Shown here piece after piece: positions 31,784 through 44,939 of a DNA stretch of 64,000 bases; the first letter of the stretch is position 1; the number at the start of each line of letters is the position of its first letter. The DNA is from Massariosphaeria phaeospora (lineage: Eukaryota; Ascomycota; Dothideomycetes; Pleosporales): NCBI GenBank assembly GCA_011032825.1, contig JAADJZ010000021.1, forward strand, positions 682,001 through 746,000, given 5' to 3'. Made by a program: the position numbers and the translations under genes. Below the pieces are notes generated by a model. It saw only the letters and a list, made by a program, of their open reading frames with translations. It ran no database searches and was not told the DNA's origin.

Positions 31784-34512
31784 GCTTTTAAAAACGCGCT
31801 TTCAACTTAATTTAAAAATGTTTTCTAACATTTTTGTATTTAGTACGTAAATAACAACGTTAAGAAAAAGTTGCTAAAGTACTTTAAAAACAAAACTATT
31901 TTATCGCAGCTTATAGAAGCAAAGCGCGCAAAGAAAGTAAAAAAACTTTATTTAGCAAAAAAATTAATTTTTTTCTATTTAACTAGAACACGCGTGCGAA
32001 GCTAGAAAAGAAAAAAGCTTAAACAAAAGCTCTAGCAAGCGTTTGCAGCTGCGTTCAAAATAATAATGCAGTAGTTTAAAAAAAAAAACCTTTAGAGTTA
32101 AAATTTTCGCTGCGTTTATAGCGAACATTTAGAAAACTTTTTAAACTAAAATAGTAGTTAACCTACGCTTAACGCTACTTAACTAACTAAAAAATTAGTA
32201 TACAGCGTTTATATAGTTTGAAGCTAACAAATTATAATTTTACTAGAGCATAATAAACTACGGCATCAAACTAATTAAAAAAAATAAAAAAAAAGTAGAA
32301 GTTTTATAGAAACTTTTGTATAACATGTTTTAAAACAAACTATTAGTTTTGCAAAAGCAGCTTACTACGCATTTAAATTGTAAGTTTATTAAAGTAAGTT
32401 GCTTTTAGGTTGAAGCGCTAGTGTTGTTTGCAAAGAAACTTAGTAAAAAGCTACGCTTTTGCGTAGACTATCGAGCGCTTAACGCTATTACAAAAAAAAA
32501 CCAATACTTACTACCTTTAATTTACGAAACCTAAAATTAAATTAGCTAAGCTAAATAGTTTACTAAGCTAAACGTTATCTAGGCTTTTTACAAAGTCTAA
32601 ATTGCTAAAAAAAACAAGTAGAAAACAGCTTTCTATACAAAACTTAAATTGTACGAATAAATAGTTTGCCTAATTAACTTTGCTAACGCTTTAAGTACGT
32701 TTTAGCAGTTTATTAACTACACTTTGCGTAATTACATTAACGTTAACGCTTTTGTATACTTAGATAATGTACTTATCTACTTTAAAAGTTTTTAAAAAAA
32801 CTACTAGCAACGTGTTAAAAAAGTTGTTAACAAGTTAAAAAAAGCGAGGTTACAACTTAATATTAAGAAATGCGAGTTTAAAGTAACTAAAACTAAATAC
32901 TTTAGTTTTATTATTAAAGTAAGCAAGGAAATTAGCATGAATCTAAAAAAAATTCGCGCGATTTTTAAATAAAAAGCTCTAGCTTTAGTTCAAAAAGCTT
33001 AAACAATAAAAAGCGTTTGATACGCTTAAAAAAAAGTTCATATCTAGGCCGTTATTAGCCTATTTTGACTTTAATTTGAAAACTACTATTAAAGCGAACG
33101 CTTTAAGAATAGCTACTAGAAAAGCGCTTTTTTAAAAAGCAAAGAACAACTTGTAGCAAGTAGTAGCTTACTACTTTGCTAAAATATTACTTGCAAAGTT
33201 CAACTATACTATTTACAACAAAGAATTATTAGCAGTAATTAAATAGATTACTAAATAAAAAGCGAAGCTTAAAGTAGTGCTAAAAATTACAGTTTACACT
33301 AATTACAAAAACTTTTTATACTTTACTATAGCGAAGTTACTAACAAAGCAACATGTTTGCTAAGCGAACATTTTTTTTAAATACAACTTAAAGTTTGTGT
33401 ACCGCTTTAAAGTAGCTAATAAAAAAGCAAACGCTTTTTTACAAAAAAAGTAGAATTTTTTTTAAAACTAAAACAATGTCTAGCTAAAAAGCTGTAAATT
33501 TTAACTTCTTAAACTAACTAGTGTGTTAAACGACAATAGTATTACAAAAAAAACTTTAAGCGTAATTCGCGTGTTTTTGCTCTACGACACTTTAGTTTTA
33601 ACGCTAAATAAACTTTCTAGTAAACTTAATGCTTTTTATAAAGCAAATGTAGCAAAAGCTTTAAAGTAAAATATTTTTTTAAGTCAAAAGTGCAAGCTCT
33701 AAAAAGCAAAATGCTACGAGTTTTAAACAAAATGCTGCTAAACAAGAAAAAAATGCTAGCACAAAAAACAATTCTAAAGATAGTACAAAAAAGCGGTTTT
33801 TAAATAAACTTTAGAATAAAAAAGTTTAAAAAAACAATTTGTACTAGAAAGCCTTAGAAGCCGTAAAAAAAAGCTAAACTAAAAAAAGTACTTGTAGAAA
33901 GTTCTCTTTAGGCTTTTAATTAAAAGCGTTCTTAGCAAATTGCGCTATTAAAAACAACGCGCTTTTTTATTAAAAAAAGAAATAAGTGCTAAAAACGTAT
34001 TAACTGCGTACTAGATTAATTTTTGAAACTTACAACCTACTTATTGCAAGCTACCTAAGCAAAAAAAACACGTACAACATTTTTAAACGAGATTTCTTGT
34101 AGCCTAAAATAAGCTTGAACGTTTAATAATATATTGCAAACTGCAACGCATGTAGCTGCGCATAGCTATAGCAAAAACTAAAAAGTAAATTCTTACGCTC
34201 GCTACTCGTTCTAGATAGAATTTAGAAAAAACTTTTTATAGATTTTATTACTAACCTGCTAAAAAGCAACAAATGTACAAACTTACTAGTTATTACAAAC
34301 TAATTAAGCAAGAATATAATCTTGATTTTTATAGCAAGAATTAATGCAACGTTTGTAGCAAAAGTATTTATTAAAAAAGTAGTAGCTTACTACTAGCTTT
34401 TTAACGCTATTGTTTCTAATTAAAAAGCACAATTTGTAAGTAAATTCTAGAAAACGCTTTGCAAAAAGCTTGAAATTGTAAAGCAGCTTTCTATAGCTTT
34501 CTACCTAAAAAG
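31784..34512 (+). pseudogene. Gypsy copy E pol, part 1 (RT, RNase H, first half of integrase)
   Basis: The plus strand shows a Ty3/Gypsy reverse transcriptase from about 32.4 kb: [31 protein letters not shown], then FVYLDNVLIY at 32.75 kb (family YLDD, second Asp changed to Asn). RNase H lies near 33.1-33.5 kb, and an integrase core follows with FIDFITNLLKS and AQFVSKFQKTL at 34.2-34.47 kb. It stops at AFYLK, where hAT copy 1 is inserted, and continues at 40512. Only about 0.6 kb precedes RT and no gag is recognisable, so the 5' half is deleted or lies elsewhere. Many stops at Gln codons; inactive. Confidence 0.78.
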
Positions 34513-37500
34513 TACGCTAGCGAATAGGTAGAAAGTACCTATTAATAGGTATAAGTTAAGTTATAAGTTGCACAAACTTTAGGTTAAAGTTAAGTTATAG
34601 TTACTCTAGCGTAGGTAAAAGTTAAGTTAGAGTTATTAAAGCGTTAGGTTATAGTTTAGTTAGAGTAATTAAAGCTTAGAGTTAGAGTTAAGTTAAAAGT
34701 TACATTTAAGTTATAAAGTTATGTGTTAGCTTAGAAAGTTGCTAAAGTTTAAAAAGTTATTACAGCTAGTTATTACATTTAAAAACGCGCAAATTGTATT
34801 TACAAAGTTCTGTTATTACAGCTACTATTCACGTACAAGAATACAAGTAGAGTAAAAAAAGTTGTATTACTACAAATATTAATTACAGTAGCGTAAAAGT
34901 TAAGCGCGCTTTCGTAGCAAAAGTAGCGAATTCTTTTTTTCTAAATTATTATTCGACAGAGTTATTTTTAATTGTAAAGGCCTAGATGTAAGCCTAGATA
35001 TAAGCCTAGATAACAAGCTAAATATAGGCCTAAGTATTAGCTTAGGTATTAACCTAGATAACGAGCTAAGTGTAGGCGTAGATGTAGGCTTAAAAGTAAA
35101 GTTTACATACTGCGCTTGAAAGTTAAGTAAGTTCTTAACTTCGTTACATAGTAGTTCTTTATTATCTGCTTTTGCAAACTAAAAAACGCTGTTCTGTTCT
35201 TTCTCTTAAGCAATACAGTTTTTTAATATTATAATTTGCCAAATTGTTTAGGCAGCAAGTTAGTGCTTTTTATTGCTAATAACATTCTTAGCAACGTTAA
35301 ATTCGCGCTTAACTCTAACTTAGGCAATCTATACTGCAAGTACATTTTTTGCAACTTGTAATAAGCGTAAATACGTTTTTTTATTTACTTGCTACTATTT
35401 AAAGATATTAAAAAAAGCACTAGCGCGTACGCAGGCAATGCTTAGATAAGCCTCTTTTTCTTAGCGAGTTAAGCTTTTTTTTTTTTCTATTTCGTTTAGG
35501 TTAATAGATAAAAAACTGCTTATTAGCAACTAAAGCAAAAGCTTTAGTTTTTAAAACTATTTACTACTTTAGAGTCTAGTTGTATAAAACAAAGAAATAA
35601 AAGTAAAAGCAAAGCAAGTATTGTTGTTATAGCAATTAAAATAATCAAAAAACTCTTTGCAGTAAGTGTGCTTGTTTTGATTATTTTAAGTTTTGTTTTA
35701 AACGCGCAGTTAGCATATAACTGTAATAAGTAACTATAATAACTATACCTCGTACGCCGTAAGCTTTTAGCTAGAGTCTAAAATAGTAGCATAATTAAAT
35801 AAAAACTTTTGTTTATCGCTAGTTTTTTTATAATACTTGCTAAGTTTAGCTTTTTTTTTATCTACAGCAGCTCGTACAACTGTAGGCTACTTAAAAGTAT
35901 TTTAATTTTTTATATTGTTGTTAAGTTTGTTTTGCATACTATTTAGAAAGTTGAAAAAACAGTTGTACATAAGCTAGATATACTAGACTTGTAGCTTATA
36001 GTTTTTACTTAAAAAGTTTGTTGCGTTTTTAAAGTTTTTAAGCATATTAGTAATTAACTTTAAGTAGTGCTATTTGTTTAGTGTTAATTTTAGTTGCTTA
36101 AAGTTGCAAAAGTTTACTTTTGCTGTATTTTTATTATTTAGGATACTGCTTGCACTAATTGTTATTTTAAGTGCAATCTCTTTTACTAGCTATTAGTTAA
36201 TAAATTTTTAAATTTTAAGTGCGCGCTTGCACATATTGTAAGTTAAATTTTATTATATTTTAACGTTGCGGATAATAGACATTTGTTGTTTTAGTAGCAA
36301 GTGTAGTTGCGTAGCAATAAACCGCTTGTATTGTTAAAACAACAAATTAATTGCTATGCAAATAGCTTAAAGCTAGGTATGTATTAAGCTGTAATAAAAG
36401 TATATAATAACGCACTATATACTTTGCAAAAAAAGTTTAAAACAAAAATATTTGCTTGCACGTCGCTTAAATAGCGTCTTTGTAGTATTTCTTTTAGTTT
36501 AACGTTAGCACTTACTAATGCTGCAAGCTTAAAGTGTAAAATAATATTTTAAACAACAAAGTTAATAATGTAAGCAAGACACAAAATTAAGTTTTTTAAT
36601 AAGCTTTAAAGTATGTTCTTTGCTTTTAGTTGCTGTTTAATAACACAACTAAGCGTTTTGTTTTTTTAGCATTATCTGTAGTAATTGCTAAAAAGCGTAA
36701 TTTAATGCTAGTGTTTAAAAGTACTTGCAGTATATTAGCAGCTGCAGCAGCACTAGTATGTTTTCTGCGTAAAAAAACAAAATCTAGTAACTTTTTTTAA
36801 AGCTGCTAGTTGCAGTTAACGTAGTATGCTTTAACTGCAAAAAAACTAAAATAATTAAAAGCAAACTACTTATCTATTGCAATTGAGATCTTAGTTAACT
36901 AGCTAATGTTATTAAAACGTAATGCTTTAGCTTTTTCAAATCGTTTATAGAATATTTTTTAAAATTTAAATTAGCTAATACTTAGAATATTAGGTTAAAG
37001 AAATTAAAGAAATTGCTAGAATAAAAGCTGCTTAATTGTTTAAAAAAACTAGTTGCTATATATAACTACTTGTACTAGTTTTTATTTAAAAGCCTAAGTT
37101 AAATATAGTAGTACAATAGTAGTAAATTAAAGTTAACGTAGTGCTAGCTGTAAACGAGGTTAAAAGTAAACAAAAGTAAGCGTTTTTTAATAGGTTCTAG
37201 ATTCAAGATAGTTAAGTAAGTGTTTAGTTTTGATAGTTTTAACTGCTAGGTGCTAAAGAGCAAAGCTGCAATTATAGCAGAATACGTAAAAGTAGCTATT
37301 ACTAAAATTAGCAGCTTTTTTAAACTATAGCTATACTTAACTAGTGCGTATAGCAAAGTTTTATTGTAAATTTGCTATTTCTAAGTCTAAAGCCTACTTA
37401 GTAAAACTCTACTACATTTTTTACGCAGTTACTACTACTTTTTGTTCTATATTATCTTTAATATGCGTAAAAAAATATTTTACTAGATATAGTTTATTCT

Positions 37501-40500
37501 TTTTTTTTTCTTAAACAAATTGCTTAGCGTTGAATTTAAATAAACAAACAAGTAGCAAAAGTTTTGCTATGTTTATAACAAAAGGTATAGTACAAAAGCG
37601 CAGGTACTGTAATAATAAACTATAATAATTAGTGTTAGAGTAGATTAAAAATAAAGAATAAGTACATTGCTAAAAGAGAACACGCAGATTGTTAAAAAAA
37701 AATAGAACATGCTTTTTTGCTTGCAAAATATTGCTAACGTCTAAGCGCAAAGGCTAAAGCAGTAATGCAACTAAAATTAAAGCTAAAATTAAAGTTGCAG
37801 TAGTAGCGCTTTAATTTTATAGTTTTAATTAGGTTATACTTGCTAATTTATTAATCGCAATGTTATGCACGTTTTAGGCTGCGTTATAAATAGTAGATAC
37901 TAGCTATGTTTATGCTAGCAACGTTTTAATTTACATAAAAAGTAAAGAGCCTTAGGTTTGCGCTTTTTTATAAGCGTTACTATTGTTAGAGAAACTTTTT
38001 TAATTTAAATACTCTACTAACTTAGTTTGCTCTACTACTTTAGTTTGCTCTACTACTTTATCTACTACTTTATTCTACTTCTTATTTTTATTTTTATTTT
38101 TAACTTTTTTTTTATTTTTACTAAAGAACTTGTTTGCTTTTGCTAACGCTTTCTTTTACTAATTTTTTATTTTATATTCGTCTTTACACTTATTGTAAAA
38201 CGCATTAATTTTTAAGTTGCTACTTGCTTTTTTTTTATACTTATCAATTGTAGGCGCTAGAATATACAAGCTGTTGATATTTTTATAAGCATTGTTGCTG
38301 TTAACGCGTAGTTTAAAAGAAAGCGTAGGCTCGCGTAAGCTAGTGCAGTTAGTATAAGTATGTAATAAACTACTATAATAACTTACTTTTAGTTTTTAGT
38401 AGTTACTAGTGTTAGATTTTTTAGAGTTAACGTTTTTACAAACTTTTGCTAATTCATTTTAGCCTTTTTGTTTTTAAACAAACTATTTTTTAACTTAGCT
38501 AATTTGTTTAAGTAGATACGTTGCATAATTCTATTAGTAGCTTTGCTAGCGCCAAATATTAGCGACATTAGCTAATTTTAAATTTTTCTTTTGTTTTTTA
38601 GTGCTTTAGCAATTTGTTTAAGAATGTTTTTGTGCTGTTAAAAGTTAACATTGTAATAAATACAAGCTTACTTTTTATAAGCAAAGCTAAGTTTTGCTTA
38701 AAGCTACTTAACTGCGTATTGTAAGTACAATAACGTAATAAACTAATGTAATAACTTACTACTTTTTTGTGCGCAGTAGCGTTGCTTATTTAAAAACTTA
38801 AGTTTAGTTGCTAACTGCTTTTTCTAGTTGTGCGCAAACAACGCAGTAAACTTTTTCTTTGCCTTAAGCTTTTTCTTAAGCTAGTATTTTGCTTGCTAAT
38901 TTTCTGTACTAGCATTTGCAATAGCTTTTTTTTAGCACTTAAGTAAGCTGTTTGATTTCTTTAAGCAGTTGCGCAAGCAGTATTGCTTAATTAACTTTTA
39001 AATAGTAGCTTGTAATGTGTAGAGCGCTTTTTTTGTAATCTAACGCAACTGCGATTTGCTAGTACGCTAAAAACTTTGTGCTTTTTAAACTTAAAGCTTT
39101 AAGTTTGTTAGTAGATGCTGTAATAAACTTTTGTAATAATTACATTTGTAAGCGCTTTCTACTCTGCTAGCTTAAACTTAGTTAAAACTTTAATTTTAAA
39201 AAGCAAAAGCAACTTATTATTAACTTTGTAGTTTATTTTGTTGTTAAGCTTTTGCTTAATTGCAGCTATTGTATTTGTAATAAATGTAAGTAATAATAAA
39301 GCTAGTTGTAGTACGTAGGTAGGTAGAAGTAGAAAGTAAAGTAGTAAAAAGTTAAGTAGCGAATTTACAAGCTAGATTTTGTGTAGAGTAGCTTGTACGC
39401 TACTACAAAAGCTGCAGCTTTAGCTAGCGCTTTACTACTAGCTACTTAAAACACGCACTTTTGCTACAGCTTCTGTAGCTTCTTTACTTGCTGTAATTAT
39501 TACAAATAATTATTACAACTTTCTACTCTTTATACTACACTTACTACGTAGCAATTCTTTTGCAATAGCTTGCACTAAGCAAACTAACTACTACTACTTT
39601 GCTACTAGCGACAAGGTTTTGCAAAAGCTTTTTGCAGCAAAAGTAGCTCGCAAATCTAGCAATCTATACAAAAACAAAAAAAAACTAACAATAAGTAGTA
39701 TAAAAAAGCTTTACTGTTAAAAGCAAAAAAGTAAGTTATTATAGTAGTTAATTGCAGCTTTGTTTTTAACAACATGCAGCTGTTGCGTTGCGCAAAATTT
39801 AACAATACTAAAAATCAACTAAGCTCTTTATGCGCAAACTGCTATTTAGTTAGCTAGTTCGCAAAATTGCGCAAAAGTTTAAGCCTAATCTACGCTTTTA
39901 AGCTAGTGCAATTAAAGCTATACAAAAAGTAACAAAGGCTTTTTTAATTAGCATTTTTAAAAGTATAGCTTTCTACTTGTTGCTAAGTGCAAGGCTAACT
40001 TTAATAGATACTAATATTAACGCTATACACGCGAAATAAGTAATAATTAACACAAAGAACATAAATTTAGCACAAAGATACTACAAAAAGTACAAAAAAA
40101 AGTTGTAGCAAACGTAAAAGCTAAAGTCTAGTTACTACTTATTCTAGCAGTATAAAACTATAATAATTTTAAATTTTCTAGTAATACCTAGCGTAGACGT
40201 TGCTTTGTACTTAGCTATTAAAATGCAACTAATTCTACGCTGTAATAACAATTTGTAATAAACTTAAGCAACTTATACTTTACTAACGTTAAAATACAAT
40301 ATGTAAACTTTAAATATAACAACTTAACTATAACTTAACTATAACCTAAAGCTTGTGCAAAATAACTTAACTTTAACTTAAAATTTATGCGACTTAACTT
40401 AACTATAACTTTGTACTAGCGTTAAAAGATTAAGTATATAAGTAGAGTTAAGTTAGAGTTATAAAAAAAGTAACTCAACTTTAACTCAACTTCTACCTAT

Positions 40501-40511
40501 TCGCTAGCCTA
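34513..40511 (-). mobile_element. hAT transposon, copy 1 (5,999 bp)
   Basis: The left end TACGCTAGCGAATAGGTAGA and the right end (read inward) TAGGCTAGCGAATAGGTAGA are inverted repeats. Flanks are CTAAAAAG and GTAAAAAC, a 6-of-8 match, with both mismatches beside the element. The Gypsy integrase frame continues across it. It is a near-complete inverted copy of 41389-47405. The transposase lies on the minus strand. AAGTTAAGTTA-type subterminal repeats fill the first and last 200-300 bp. Confidence 0.87.
35190..36970 (-). pseudogene. hAT transposase of copy 1, C-terminal two thirds
   Basis: On the minus strand at about 36.7 kb the frame reads KLRFLAITTDNAKK, the hAT core block around its conserved Asp, which is still intact in this copy. 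The counterpart of the C-terminal dimerisation domain lies near 35.3 kb. TAA and TAG interrupt it at many places. The same region in copy 2 (44.94-46.72 kb, plus) is described more fully below. Confidence 0.68.
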
Positions 40512-41388
40512 GTAAAAACCAACAAAGCTACAAAAAAAGCAAATTTAATAATTAAAACTATTTTAAAACTGTTTGTAAACTAGAACTAAAAGAACTAAGC
40601 GCAACTATGCTCTATCGTACAAATCGCAATTTAAAAACAAAAAGTAGTGTTAACAAAAGTAAGCTTTTTTTTTCTCTAGTATAGTTACGAAATGAACTTG
40701 ATTTAACTCTAAGCAAAGAAAAAAGCGAACACGTTTTACTAGGCAACTTTAGATCTCAAGCGAAAATAGCTAAAAAAATAAAAAAAGTTATTAACTTCGC
40801 GCAAGCTGCTATAGCGAAAGCTTAATAAAAGCAAAAAAAACAAGCAAATTAACATAAAAAAAAAGCGCCTTTGCTTTAGGTAAAGAACAAAGTTTAGTTG
40901 TAGTATTTATAGCAAATACATTTCTAATAAGCGCTTAAGTAAAAAACTTAACTAAAAAAATAGCAAGTATACAGTTTTAGAAGTTAAATCTCTAAGCAAT
41001 ATTGTTTTAAATACTCTATTAGAGATAAATCTAATATTTTTAATAAATAAACTAAAACTTGCAGCAAATAATCTGCTAGAGAAACAAAAGATTTTTGACT
41101 AAAAACTAAGCAGCATTGTAGTAGAAAGCGAGTAAAAATAGTTTGTTAAACGCATTACAAAAAAACGCTAGAAATTAGTTAAAAGAAAATAGTAGCTTAA
41201 GTATTTCGTAAAATAAACTAGCTATAACTAGCTTACATAGAAACTAGCGCTAAAACTCAAAAACAAAAAAGCTTTATTTACTTAGCAAGAATTTTCGGCT
41301 GCTTACTAGAACGCTAATAGAAAATTGCTAAAAAACTTTTAAAACAGCACGCTTTTAGAAAAAACGCTAGAACAAAAGTAAGCTCTTT
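40512..41388 (+). pseudogene. Gypsy copy E pol, part 2 (end of integrase and tail)
   Basis: Continues the integrase right after hAT copy 1: KTNKATKKANLIIKTILKLF, equal to the family's TDGxxERxN block. It goes on through a C-terminal region with NFRSQAKIAKKIKKVINFAQ to a tail where a chromodomain-like segment is possible at about 41.2-41.38 kb. It ends in AGCTCTTT, the target duplication of hAT copy 2, and continues after 47413. Degenerate. Confidence 0.68.
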
Positions 41389-42756
41389 TAGGCTAGCGAA
41401 TAAGTAGAGGTTAGGTTAAAGTTAAGTTGCTTTTTTTATAACTCTAACTTAACTCTACTTATATACCTAATCTTTTAACGCTAGTACAAAGTTATAGTTA
41501 AGTTAAGTTGCATAAACTTTAAGTTAAAGTTAAGTTATCTTGCATAAGTTTTAGGTTATAGTTAGGTTATAGTTAAGTTGTTATATTTAAAGTTTACATA
41601 TTGTATTTTAACGTTAGTAAAGTATAAGTTGCTTAAGTTTATTATAGATTGTTATTACAGCGTAGAATTAGTTGCATTTTAATAGCTAAGTACAAAGCAA
41701 CGTCTACGCTAAGTATTGCTAAAAAATTTAAAATTATTATAGCTTTATACTGCTAGAATAAGTAGCAACTAAACTTTAGCTTTTACGTTTGCTACAAACT
41801 CTTTTTGTACTTTTTGTAGTATTTTTGTGCTAAATTTATGTTTCTTGTGTTAATTGTTACTTGTTTCGCGTGTATAGCGTTAATATTAGTATCTATTAAA
41901 GTTAGCTTTGCACCTAGTAACAAGTAGAAAGCTATACTTTTAAAAATGCTAATTAAAAAAGCTTTTATTACTTTTTGTATAGCTTTAATTGCACTAGCTT
42001 AAAAGCGTAGATTAAGCTTAAACTCTTGCGCAATTTTGCGAACTAGCTAACTAAATAGCAGTTTGCGCATAAAAAGCTTAGTTAATTTCTAGTATTATTA
42101 AATTTCGCGCAACGCAACAGCTGCATGTTGTTAAAAACAAAGCTGCAATTAACTACTATAATAACTTACTATTTTGCTTTTAGCAGTAAAGCTTTTTTAT
42201 ACTACTTATTATTAGTTTTTTTTTGTTTTTGTATAGATTGCTAGATTTGCGAGCTGCTTTTGCTGCAAAAAGCTTTTGCAGAATCTTGCCGCTAGTAGCA
42301 AAGTAGTAGTAGTTAGTTTGCTTAGTGCGAGCTATTGCGAAAGAATTGCTGCGTAGTAAGTATAGTGTAAAAAGTAGAAAGTTGTAATAATTATTTGTAA
42401 TAATTACAGTAAGTAAGAAAGCTGCAAAAGCTATAGCAAAAGTGCGTGTTTTAAGTAGCTAGTAGCAAAGTGCTAGCTAAAGCTACAGCTTTTGCAGCAG
42501 CGCACAAGCTACTCTATACAAAATCTAGCCTGTAAATTCGCTACTTAACTTTCTGCTACTTTACTTTCTACTTCTACTTACCTACGTACTATAACTAGCT
42601 TTATTATTACTTATATTTATTACAAATACAATAGCTAAAATTAAGCAAAAGCTTAACAACAAAATAAACTACAAAGTTAATAATAAGTTGCTTCTACTTT
42701 ACAAAATTAAAGTTTTAACTAAGTTTAAGCTAGCAAAGTAGAAAGCGCTTACAAAT

Positions 42757-42803
42757 GTAATTATTACAAAAGTTTATTACAGCATCTACTAATAAATCTA
42801 AAG
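42757..42803 (+). other. Intron-like block in hAT copy 2 (47 nt)
   Basis: GTAATTATTACA ... GTTTATTACAG ... TACTAAT ... AAG. It has the donor, branch and acceptor of a fungal intron, with the core TTATTAC...AGTTTATTAC shared with the blocks at 43142 and 43515. Confidence 0.4.
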
Positions 42804-43141
42804 CTTTGAGTTTAAAAAGCACAAAGTCTTTAGCGTACTAGCAAATCGCAGTTGCGTTAGATTACAAAAAAAGCGTTTTACACATTACAAGCTACTATTT
42901 AAAAGTTAATTAAGCAATACTACTCGCGCAACTGCTTAAAAAGATTAAACAGCTTACTTAAGTGCTAAAAAAAAAGCTATTGCAAATGCTAGTGCAAAAG
43001 ATTAGCAAGCAAAATACTAGCTTAAAAAAAAGCTTAAGGCAAAGAAAAAGTTTACTGCGTTGTTTGCGCACGACTAAAAAAAGTAGTTAACAACTAAACT
43101 TAAGCTTTTAAATAAGCAACGCTACTACGCATAAAAAAGTA

Positions 43142-43189
43142 GTAAATTATTATATTAGTTTATTACGTTATTGTACTTACAATACGCAG
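43142..43189 (+). other. Intron-like block in hAT copy 2 (48 nt)
   Basis: GTAAATTATTATATTAGTTT at the 5' end, CTTAC as a possible branch site, and GCAG at the 3' end. The equivalent in copy 1 is 38712-38759 (minus). Confidence 0.45.
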
Positions 43190-43514
43190 TTAAGTAGTTT
43201 TAAGCAAAACTTAGCTTTGCTTATAAAAAGTAAGCTTGTATTTATTACAATGTTAACTTTTAATAGCACAAAAACATTCTTAAACAAATTGCCAAAGCAC
43301 TAAAAAACAAAAAGAAAATTAAGAATTAGCTAATGTCGCGAATATTTAGCGCTAGCAAAGCTACTAATAGAATTATGCAACGTATCTACTTAAACAAATT
43401 AGCTAAGTTAAAAAATAGTTTGTTTAAAAACAAAAAGGCTAAAATGAATTAGCAAAAGTTTGTAAAAACGTTGACTCTAAAAAATCTAACACTAGTAACT
43501 ACTAAAAACTAAAA

Positions 43515-43561
43515 GTAAGTTATTATAGCAGTTTATTACATACTTATACTAACTGCACTAG
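43515..43561 (+). other. Intron-like block in hAT copy 2 (47 nt)
   Basis: GTAAGTTATTATAGCAGTTT at the 5' end, ACTAAC branch site, CACTAG end. The equivalent in copy 1 is 38340-38386 (minus). In copy 3 the equivalent is split by a 433-bp MITE. Confidence 0.5.
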
Positions 43562-44939
43562 GTTACGCAAGCTTACGTTTTTTCTTAAACTACGCGTTAA
43601 TAGCAATAATGCTTATAAAAATATTAACAGCTTGTATATTCTAGCGCCTACAATTAATAAGTGTAAAAAAAAAGCAAGTAGTAACTTAAAAATTAATGCG
43701 TTCTACAATAAGTGTAAAGACGAATATAAAACAAAAAATTAGTAAAGAAAAGCGTTAGCAAAAGCAAACAAGTCTTTTAGTAAAAATTAAAAAAAAGTTA
43801 AAAATAAAAATAAGAATAAAGAGTAGAATAAAGTAGTAGATAAAGTAGTAGAGCAAACTAAAGTAGTAGAGCAAACTAAGTTAGTAGAGTATTTAAATTA
43901 AAAAAGTTTCTTTAATAATAGTAACGCTTATAAAAAAGCGTAGACTTAAAGCTCTTTACTTTTTACTTTTTATGTAAATTAAAACGTTGCTAGTATAAAC
44001 ACAGCTAGTATCTACTATCTATAACGCAGCCTAAAACGTGCATAACATTGCAATTAACAAATTAGCAAGTATAACTTAATTAAAACTGTAAAATTAAAGC
44101 GCTACTACTGCAGCTTTAATTTTAGCTTTAATTTTAGTTGCTTTACTGCTTTAGCCTTTGCGCTTAGACGTTAGCAATATTTCGCAGGCAAAAAAGCATG
44201 TTCTGTTTTTTTTTAACAATCTGCGTGTTTTTTTTAGCAATGTACTTATTTTTTATTTTTAGTTTACTCTAACACTAATTATTATAGTTTATTATTACAG
44301 TACTTGCGCTTTTGTACTATACTTTTTGTTATAAACATAGCAAAACTTTTGCTACTTGTTTGTTTATTTAAATTCAACGCTAAGCAATTTGTTTGAAAGA
44401 AAGAAAAAAATAAACTACATTTAGTAAAATATTTTTTTACGCATATTAAAGATAATATAGAACAAAAAGTAGTAGTAACTGCGTAAAAAATGTAGTAGAG
44501 TTTTACTAAGTAGGCTTTAGACTTAGAAATAGCAAATTTACAATAAAACTTTGCTATACGCACTAGTTAAGTATAGCTATAGTTTAAAAAAGCTGCTAAT
44601 TTTAGTAATAGCTACTTCTACGTATTCTGCTATAATTGCAGCTTTGCTCTTTAGCACCTAGCAGTTAAAACTATCAAAACTAAACACTTACTTAACTATC
44701 TTGAATCTAGAACCTATTAAAAAACGCTTACTTTTGTTTACTTTTAACCTCGTTTACAGCTAGCACTACGTTAACTTTAATTTACTACTATTGTACTACT
44801 ATATTTAACTTAGGCTTTTAAATAAAAACTAGTACGAGTAGTTATATATAGCAACTAGTTTTTTTTAAACAATTAAGCAGCTTTTATTTTAGCAATTTCT
44901 TTAATTTCTTTAACCTAATATTCTAAGTATTAGCTAATT

